64,000 nucleotides of DNA from Flavihumibacter rivuli. Its GTDB lineage: Bacteria > Bacteroidota > Bacteroidia > Chitinophagales > Chitinophagaceae. The stretch covers positions 3,376,001 to 3,440,000 of the forward strand of contig NZ_CP092334.1 in the NCBI RefSeq assembly GCF_018595685.2, read 5' to 3'. The notes under the pieces are model-generated. The model had not been told where the DNA came from and did not search any database. It was given only the letters and a program-made list of their open reading frames with translations. Numbering within the stretch: position 1 is the first letter of the stretch; every line of letters begins with the position of its first letter. Shown here piece after piece: positions 26,862-32,445 of the stretch. A program made the translations under genes and the position numbers.

Positions 26862-27072
26862 CTACAAATTATATTTTCTATTTCAGTCGGTTAAGATAAG
26901 TTTTTCGGTCGGAACGGTATCAGAGCTTTGTCAAAAAAATGGCTCTTTTGGTTTTTTGAGCGTTGGCTCGTGTGTCGGGAAAAACCAAATGTGCCATTTT
27001 GCGGGTGGGCTATTTTGTCGTCTGTCTGTTCGTTAATTCTTGCACTGTCGTCTGTTCTTTAGGGTTGCAGCT

Positions 27073-27260
27073 AACGAACAGGGCTTTGTGCAGGTGGGGA
27101 AATAGCATTCCGTCTGCCCATAACCGCTGCTCAATTTATAAATTAAAGTTCATTGTTTGTCCTGTTGATGAATGTTGTTCGTCACGCTGGAGCTATAGCC
27201 GATGCTTGCAAATAGCTGATGGTTTATTCGTCGTGCCCCACTTGCACAAAGCCACATGTT
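27073..27260. repeat. Cassette site S (188 bp, long class)
   Basis: AACGAACAGGGCTTTGTGCA ... CACTTGCACAAAGCCACATGTT. Arms GGGCTTTGTGCAGGTGGGG / CCCCACTTGCACAAAGCC pair almost perfectly, with a compensated change (TGTGCA/TGCACA) relative to other members (TATGCA/TGCATA). Confidence 0.8.
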
Positions 27261-27269
27261 GTGTGTAGT

Positions 27270-27557
27270 TCATTTTAGCTTTGTTGTCTTAGCATTGGAC
27301 AAAAAAGCCAATTCTACCTCTTCATCTTTTGAGAGTAAAATGACATCAGTACTAATACCAGTCTTTTGTAAAACAAAATCTTTAAGCCGTTGCCTGAACC
27401 TAACTAATTCTTCTAATGAGATGTGTTCCTTTTCATAAATAACAGCAATGTCAATGTCGTTAAAAGTTTCAGCATATACAACCGACCCGAATAAATACAA
27501 TTCACAAAAATCCGGCTTTTGGATGTCCAACTGCTCAATCATCTCCTTTAGAAACAT
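27270..27557 (-). CDS. Minimal nucleotidyltransferase (MNT-like)
   Basis: 95 residues from ATG 27557 (MFLKEMIEQLDIQKPDFCEL); an ATG at 27542 overlapping the upstream stop is also possible. The nucleotidyltransferase signature is YLFGSVVYAETFNDIDIAVI (Gly24-Ser25, Asp34-x-Asp36), with the third carboxylate in STDVILL (Asp71). All three acidic residues are present, so it should be active. Such MNT proteins AMPylate or otherwise modify partners, for example as antitoxins of HEPN toxins; no HEPN gene is seen here. It is the third gene of a three-gene cassette and overlaps the second. Confidence 0.75.
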   Translation of the reverse strand: MFLKEMIEQLDIQKPDFCELYLFGSVVYAETFNDIDIAVIYEKEHISLEELVRFRQRLKDFVLQKTGISTDVILLSKDEEVELAFLSNAKTTKLK

Positions 27558-27918
27558 AGTCCATAAATTTATCGCCAGACAAATTAACGGCTCCCCAAAA
27601 CTCCCTATTCGTAAAAAGACCAACGCCCATATTTTTAGCTAAGGTTTTTGCTGCCGATGAATAACGATTGTAAAAGCCGATTAAAATTAAAGCGTCAACA
27701 CCTTGGATTTGGTCTGATAATTCATATAAATCAGCTTCGCCAGCGATGTAAATGTCTGCTACCATTATTGTTAGCGGGTCTCTTCCATTTGTTCTGGCAA
27801 TTAAATATTTGTCGTTGCCTAAGCTTGTGATGGATTGTACAGCACTATGCCCACGCATTCCGTTAAGGAAGTAGTTTGTGCTAGAATAAGCTACGGGTTC
27901 TATATTCTTTCTTTTCAT
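27535..27918 (-). CDS. Unknown protein between HNH and nucleotidyltransferase genes
   Basis: A 127-residue protein, mixed alpha/beta. Strands include DKYLIARTNGRDPLTIMVAD and GVDALILIGFYNRYSSAAKT; helices intervene (YELSDQIQ; AAKTLAKNM). The end (VGLFTNREFWGAVNLSGDKF) continues a Rossmann-like or restriction-nuclease-like alternation. I cannot assign a family. It starts within the stop of the HNH gene (ATGA, 27915-27918) and overlaps the nucleotidyltransferase start, so the three genes form one tightly coupled operon. Confidence 0.65.
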   Translation of the reverse strand: MKRKNIEPVAYSSTNYFLNGMRGHSAVQSITSLGNDKYLIARTNGRDPLTIMVADIYIAGEADLYELSDQIQGVDALILIGFYNRYSSAAKTLAKNMGVGLFTNREFWGAVNLSGDKFMDYVSKGDD

Positions 27919-28592
27919 TTATAAATATTTTGAAAATTAGCGGGAAACCTAGGAACCATTGCATTAACATCGCCTGAAAGCTTATTAAACTCAAAACCTT
28001 TTCTATGAATTTTAAATTCTTGAAATAGGCTGCTTTCTTCCTCTGTTAATAGAGATTGATTTTGTTCAATCACCTTTTCAATTTTACGATTGTTTGGTAA
28101 AATTTTTTCTTTCGCTAGTCTATCCCACATTAATTCACAAGCAGGAGGGTCGCTTTTAGCATTTTCAGAATACGGACCGTACGTGTCAAATATTTTACGG
28201 TTTTCTGAAAAGAATGGTTGCAGATATTTGTGAACTTCTTGTCTTGTATTGAAAGTTGGAATTTTGAAAATGTTTTCGATACTTTGAAGATGCTGCTTTT
28301 TCCATTCTCGTATAGTGTCGATAGGGAATACACCAGGGTTTTTATCTATTAACGTATGACAGGATGGACACAGAATTATAATGTTGTCAAATTCGTCACG
28401 TTCCGTTAAAGCAAGTGAATTGTTTCCTCTAGGTCCTTTTTTCTTTTGTGCAATAATATGAGCCAGCTCCTCAATGTTGGTAACTTGCCCATTTTCGAAA
28501 AAAGGGAATAAATCTGCATGACAGTCAGGCTTACCACAGAAGCCGCCGGATGTCGCCCATAGTTTTCTAATTACCTTTTTAGAGATTGCCAT
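27915..28592 (-). CDS. HNH endonuclease, zinc-binding
   Basis: A 225-residue protein. The HNH/treble-clef signature: GGFCGKPDCHADLF (Cys19, Cys24), EELAHIIAQ (His45, the first H), DEFDNIIILCPSCHTLIDK (Asn70, Cys75, Cys78, His79). The four cysteines bind structural zinc and the histidines form the cutting site. The rest (about 90-225) is a helical domain of unknown role that probably recognises a partner or substrate. HNH proteins of this form occur in restriction and other defence systems. It is the first gene of the three-gene cassette 27258-28609, with private ends GTTGTGTGTAGTTC / GAATTACACACAAC. Confidence 0.82.
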   Translation of the reverse strand: MAISKKVIRKLWATSGGFCGKPDCHADLFPFFENGQVTNIEELAHIIAQKKKGPRGNNSLALTERDEFDNIIILCPSCHTLIDKNPGVFPIDTIREWKKQHLQSIENIFKIPTFNTRQEVHKYLQPFFSENRKIFDTYGPYSENAKSDPPACELMWDRLAKEKILPNNRKIEKVIEQNQSLLTEEESSLFQEFKIHRKGFEFNKLSGDVNAMVPRFPANFQNIYK

Positions 28593-28606
28593 ATCGAATT
28601 ACACAC

Positions 28607-28731
28607 AACGGCCGGGGCTTTGTGTTCGTGGCGGTATTCAGGGAACCCCAGCTTAGCCCTGGTTTATAGATGATTAGAATTTCTGGTGATCAGGTTTAGG
28701 TGTTCGCCGCCATGACGCAAAACCTGGTGTT
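28607..28731. repeat. Cassette site T (125 bp, short class)
   Basis: AACGGCCGGGGCTTTGTGTT ... CATGACGCAAAACCTGGTGTT. Arms GTTCGTGGCGGTA / CGCCGCCATGACG pair in part. It is the same subfamily as the half site at 2241-2298. Confidence 0.65.
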
Positions 28732-28765
28732 GTGTGTACATATCTACTGTCTTTCTACTACAATT

Positions 28766-29194
28766 TTAGCTTTTTGCAATTGCAGCCTTATAAAATCCCA
28801 TATGTCCAGTATTCATAGTGTCTACTACTCCTTGAATCGTAACTAATCGCCCAGTTTTATTAGTCTCATATTGCTCTATTCTGTTTTGAATAGTAAAGTT
28901 ATCATCGAATTGTATCCATAAACCAGGGTAACTCTTTACCTGGACAGAAAGATTATTTTTTGTAGAATCAAATATTGTTATTGCGGGAGTTAATGATTGA
29001 TTCTCAAAACCAAAGCTAAAAAACCCTTTGGTTTGTATTGTTTTCCCATGGTATTTGCTAATGCTATCAGTCAAATAGTCAATATTGACAAGATAAATTA
29101 AGTTACTAGAATAATCTGCAATAGTTTTTGCTGGTCTGCATGAAGCAGATAAACAAAATGTTGCAGATAAAAATATAACCAAATATCTCTTCAA
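28766..29194 (-). CDS. Putative lipoprotein, first gene of array 2
   Basis: About 142 residues, with no ATG at the front. The likely start is TTG 29194 (read as Met), giving (M)KRYLVIFLSATFCLSASCRP, a lipoprotein signal with the lipidated Cys in LSASC. The frame stays open to a further TTG at the cassette boundary. The body (ISKYHGKTIQTKGFFSFGFE; RLVTIQGVVDTMNTGHMGFY) has the beta-strand spacing of an OB-fold-like domain. The function is unknown. It is the gene next to the leader and so the first to be transcribed in array 2. Confidence 0.55.
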   Translation of the reverse strand: MKRYLVIFLSATFCLSASCRPAKTIADYSSNLIYLVNIDYLTDSISKYHGKTIQTKGFFSFGFENQSLTPAITIFDSTKNNLSVQVKSYPGLWIQFDDNFTIQNRIEQYETNKTGRLVTIQGVVDTMNTGHMGFYKAAIAKS

Positions 29195-29219
29195 ATTATG
29201 AGTCTTATATATTGCACAC

Positions 29220-29610
29220 AACGTGTTTATTTATGTAATTAAGCGCTGGATTTGGACTAAAAGCATTGCTTGGAAATCAAATTGTTATGGTTATACAAAT
29301 CACATTTACCTAGCATCAAGACAAAATGATCATTTAAAATTAATTAAGCAGAATGACCATTCCGCACCCCCTCTTTCTAATTAACGACCCAATATACACG
29401 CCATCTAATGAAGCAAAACCCGCTTCATAAAACCAAGCCCAACAAAAGACCTCAATTAATCTGGTTTTTGCCTGGAACGGGAAAAAGAAATATTGAATTC
29501 ATGCCTAGCTCATAAAAACCCACCATGCCTAAACCTACCCACCACCCACCATTACCCAAAGCTTCGCCACCTCACCCACATTAGGATAAGTTCAAAAACC
29601 AGCTTAAAAT
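29220..29610. repeat. Leader copy 2 (about 390 bp) upstream of array 2
   Basis: Starts AACGTGTTTATTTATGTAAT and is alignable along its whole length with 17271-17657, including TTGGACTAAAAGCATTGCTT, TGATCATTTAAAATTAATTA and TGCCTAGCTCATAAAAACCC. It lies at the same position relative to its array as copy 1. There is no gene inside it. Confidence 0.75.
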
Positions 29611-30073
29611 AATAAGCGGCCCTCAATATTGCAAGGGGAAAAATCCCGTTTTTAACCCATTTAACAATTGACAGGATCACAAAATGATTGAATTGCCTTA
29701 CCCAGGTTATACACTAATGGAAATGGGTAATAATAGGAAGGATGGAACAAGATAATTTTAGGTTAGCCATGTTTGTTAGTACAGGAATTAGGGAGGGGCT
29801 GAAAATGCATTCCAATCGTGCAGTTCAGCATAATTACCATAGACCACATCAGGCAATGCTGTACTTAATTGTTGCCCCTTTCCCAAAACCAGGTTTTGAC
29901 TCCGACCTCTTCGCCGGCGACCCTGCCGTTAGATTTCTCCTTACATAGTTCAGCGCCAAATACAGAATCTCAGCTGGATCAACTTCGAGAATCTCCCGAA
30001 GGAAAGGGTACAATATTTCAAAAGTGAGTTACCAGCCGAGTCATCTAATCAAATAACTCCAGCAATTCTTAGG
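29611..30073. other. Region without a clear gene; possible transposase relic
   Basis: A short plus-strand frame (29742-29948) contains VQHNYHRPHQAMLYLIVAPF, reminiscent of the C-terminal YNHHRPHQALGY motif of IS3/IS481 transposases. It has no upstream catalytic part, so at best it is a relic. Nothing resembling a tyrosine recombinase is visible, although an integron integrase would be expected about here. Confidence 0.3.
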
Positions 30074-30469
30074 TTATTTAGATTTCAAAGCTTCAATAAG
30101 CTCCTTTCTAATCAACTCAAGCTGTCGTTCAAACATCTCAATTGTTTCCTTCAAAGGATTATTTATCGTTTCAATGTTAGCGCTCAGGTTTGTTGCGGAT
30201 ACGCCACAGTTCTCGTAGAAGTTATTTGTGTTATACAATACACGCTCTTCACTAAACTCCTTTAAGCCCTCGTACGTAACCCCTAAAGCATCGGCTACTT
30301 CTTTCAATTTATCATCTCCGATGTTTTCAGCCTGCTCAAGTTTTGACACGGCTTGCTTTGTAATACCTAATCTATCACCCAGCTCACTTTGTGTAAGACC
30401 TCTTAATTTCCTGATCCTCTCAATCTTCCTGCCTTTATGCAGCATTAGCGTATTCGTAATATTTTCCAT
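30074..30469 (-). CDS. XRE-family transcriptional regulator
   Basis: A 131-residue protein. The helix-turn-helix at about residues 13-70 reads RKIERIRKLRGLTQSELGDR, then LGITKQAVSKLEQ, a classical XRE/Cro motif. The C-terminal half (ANIETINNPLKETIEMFERQ) is an amphipathic helix, probably for dimerisation. It lies 16 bp downstream of a paralogue (30486-30884) with the same layout, so the two probably arose by tandem duplication and may form heterodimers. Confidence 0.85.
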   Translation of the reverse strand: MENITNTLMLHKGRKIERIRKLRGLTQSELGDRLGITKQAVSKLEQAENIGDDKLKEVADALGVTYEGLKEFSEERVLYNTNNFYENCGVSATNLSANIETINNPLKETIEMFERQLELIRKELIEALKSK

Positions 30470-30485
30470 ATAGCCAGTATGTTAT

Positions 30486-30884
30486 TTAGTTATCTTTTTT
30501 AAGAGCCTTCAAAATTTCAAGTTTCTCCTTCTCACTTGCCAATAATCTTTCATACAACTCAACAACTTTTTCGAGCGGATTGAAAACCTGTTGAATTCCA
30601 GTACCAGAGTCATTAATCGTCACATTCTCCAATTTGTTATCAATATGATAGAACAGGTGGTTCTCATCAAATTCCTTGATCATAGTAGGTGTAAGATTTA
30701 ATGCACTTGCAATAATATTCAGGACTTCATCTTCAACCTCCGCGGAATTCTCAATTGCTGAAATCTGAGGCTGGCTCAATCCGGTCTCTATGGCAAGCGC
30801 CTCCTGCTTCATCCCTTTTAAGTTCCTCAATATTTCAATCTTCCTACCAATATGCTGTGTTCCTCTGGTGCTAGTTGTTTCCAT
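30486..30884 (-). CDS. XRE-family transcriptional regulator (paralogue)
   Basis: A 132-residue protein. The helix-turn-helix is RKIEILRNLKGMKQEALAIE then TGLSQPQISAIEN, and the C-terminal helix is NPLEKVVELYERLLASEKEK, matching the downstream paralogue in both parts. Two identical 14-bp direct repeats lie just upstream (30911 and 30932) and probably serve as its operator. No target genes are evident; the next operon (31185 on) is divergently oriented and could be regulated from the shared intergenic region. Confidence 0.85.
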   Translation of the reverse strand: METTSTRGTQHIGRKIEILRNLKGMKQEALAIETGLSQPQISAIENSAEVEDEVLNIIASALNLTPTMIKEFDENHLFYHIDNKLENVTINDSGTGIQQVFNPLEKVVELYERLLASEKEKLEILKALKKDN

Positions 30885-30910
30885 AAAATGAAGTTTAAAT
30901 AAAATTAATA

Positions 30911-30945
30911 AAAGTCAACCTAAAACCCATTAAAGTCAACCTAAA
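30911..30945. promoter_or_regulatory. Candidate operator: two 14-bp direct repeats
   Basis: AAAGTCAACCTAAA occurs at 30911-30924 and at 30932-30945. Spacing is 21 bp, two helical turns, so two dimers could bind on one face. The site sits 27 bp upstream of the XRE gene start and in front of the divergent TlpA-SusC-SusD operon. On the minus strand TTGACTTT is repeated within it. Confidence 0.5.
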
Positions 30946-31184
30946 TTACTGCTTTTCCTTTAGAATTTCTCCTACTTTGCCATTCAGTTATTATGGTACT
31001 TCCTTTAAAATATCGCCATACACAGCTTCACCTCATCCTCTCCAACTGGGCCAAAAAGCCCAAAAACCCTGTTTAAGGCCCTGCTTCACCAAACCGGCGG
31101 CAGGGGCCCGTTTTCTCTTGTCGTGTGTCCCCTCAACCGCCGGCTTTTTTCCCGATTCCTTTAACTGCCAAAACTTTTCTGCCA

Positions 31185-32441
31185 ATGAAACTGCTCCTCC
31201 TGGGCTTACTGGCCGCGCTTTGCCCGGCCCCAGCCTCCTATGGCCAAATCCCGACCCCTAAGGCCACACCCCTCCAGATCGGTGATACCATCCCCGGCCA
31301 CCTCAGCCTGACCAATATCCACCAATTCCCCGTTGATAAGATCCAATTGTCCCAACTCAAAGGAAAACTCGTCCTCCTCGACTTCTGGAGTACCTGGTGC
31401 GCCAGCTGCATCGAAGCCTTCCCCAAAATGCAGGCCCTCCAGCAAACCTTCGGCGATAGCCTCCAGGTCTTCCTCGTCAACGCCTACCCGGCCGACTCCC
31501 TCCCCAAGGTGCTGGCCACCTTCCAGCGCCTCCGCCAACAGGGCCGCAACATCGCCCTGCCCTTCTGCACCGGCCAAACCGCCATGGCCGCCTACTTCCC
31601 CCATAAATTCGTACCCCACTACGCCTGGATCGGCCCCTCCGGCACCCTCCTCGCTACCACCTCCGCCGCCGAAGTCACCGAAGCCAATATCCGCAAACTC
31701 CTGGCCGGCAGCCAACCCGCCCTCCATACCAAGGGCGACCGCATGGACTTCCAGGAAACCATCCCCCTCGGCGTCAACAACAACGGCACCTCCGGCGACA
31801 ATTTCCGCTACCGCTCCCTGCTCACCGGCTATATCGAAGGCATCGGCAATGCCGGCGGCTGGCAAACCAACAGCCAGGGACTGGTCTACCGCTTCTACCT
31901 CTTCAACACCTCCGCCCTCATGCTGCTCAAACTGGCCCACCCCAGGCTCTTCGACCTCCCCACCGATCGTGTCCACTGGCTGGTCCGCGACCCCGGGCGC
32001 TTCGCAACTGGATCCACGGAAGACACCCTGCTCTACCGCAACGCCTTCTGCTACGACCTCTCCCTGCCGCCCAGCCCCAGGCAGCGGGTCATGGAATTCA
32101 TCCGCTCCGATATCGATCGCTTCTTCGGCATCCGCGTGGATTCGGCGTCCTCGGCTGTTCCCTGCCTCGCCCTGCAGGCCCGCCCCCACCGCCGCCAACC
32201 GCCTGCCGACCGGCCCGGTATGCCGGCCAGCGATCTCGCCGCCCTGCTCCACCAACTGCCGGCCCTCGGTGGACTGCCGGTGGTCTGTCAACTGCCCCCG
32301 GACGCTACCGTACCCCTGCTGCCCGAAAACCTCAACGGCCTATCCCGCCGGTCCATCCTCCGTATCCTGCGTCAACACGGCCTTCAACTGGCCAACTCCA
32401 CACAAACCCTGACCCATTATTTCATCACCGATAAATATTGA
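31185..32441 (+). CDS. TlpA/ResA-like thioredoxin-fold protein, exported
   Basis: 418 residues from ATG 31185 (MKLLLLGLLAALCPAPASYG), a signal peptide; the frame is open upstream but the earlier ATG lacks a signal. The thioredoxin domain covers about residues 30-170: LKGKLVLLDFWSTWCASCIE with the redox pair Cys72-x-x-Cys75, and a cis-Pro region near FVPHYAWIGPSG. The C-terminal 240 residues have no clear family. It probably acts in the periplasm as a thiol oxidoreductase. Genes for SusC (4 bp downstream) and SusD follow; TlpA-SusC-SusD operons are common in Bacteroidota. The DNA is much richer in GC than the preceding arrays. Confidence 0.85.
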   Translation: MKLLLLGLLAALCPAPASYGQIPTPKATPLQIGDTIPGHLSLTNIHQFPVDKIQLSQLKGKLVLLDFWSTWCASCIEAFPKMQALQQTFGDSLQVFLVNAYPADSLPKVLATFQRLRQQGRNIALPFCTGQTAMAAYFPHKFVPHYAWIGPSGTLLATTSAAEVTEANIRKLLAGSQPALHTKGDRMDFQETIPLGVNNNGTSGDNFRYRSLLTGYIEGIGNAGGWQTNSQGLVYRFYLFNTSALMLLKLAHPRLFDLPTDRVHWLVRDPGRFATGSTEDTLLYRNAFCYDLSLPPSPRQRVMEFIRSDIDRFFGIRVDSASSAVPCLALQARPHRRQPPADRPGMPASDLAALLHQLPALGGLPVVCQLPPDATVPLLPENLNGLSRRSILRILRQHGLQLANSTQTLTHYFITDKY

Positions 32442-32445
32442 AACC

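Larger units (their letters stand above)
18026..29222 (-). mobile_element. Cassette array 2: five gene cassettes and an empty slot
   Basis: Same architecture as array 1, genes all on the minus strand. Cassettes: up to 19178 (serine hydrolase, left end lost), 19481-20658 (GNAT plus broken gene), 20778-27075 (restriction system, 6.3 kb), 27258-28609 (three genes), 28729-29222 (lipoprotein, next to leader copy 2). Private ends match within each cassette, for example GTTAGCTGCTGCCC with GGGTTGCAGCTAAC across 6.3 kb, and GTTGTGTGTAGTTC with GAATTACACACAAC across 1.35 kb. No integrase gene is seen. Confidence 0.7.

Noticed and set aside
29742..29948. Integron integrase or transposase gene near leader copy 2
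   Set aside because: Only a 68-codon frame with one transposase-like motif (HNYHRPHQAM); no catalytic core and no tyrosine-recombinase residues.
31206..32291. Minus-strand and alternate plus-strand frames across the TlpA-like gene
   Set aside because: Shadow frames of a GC-rich gene; low complexity (Ser/Pro or Gly/Glu/Val-rich) with no start context.
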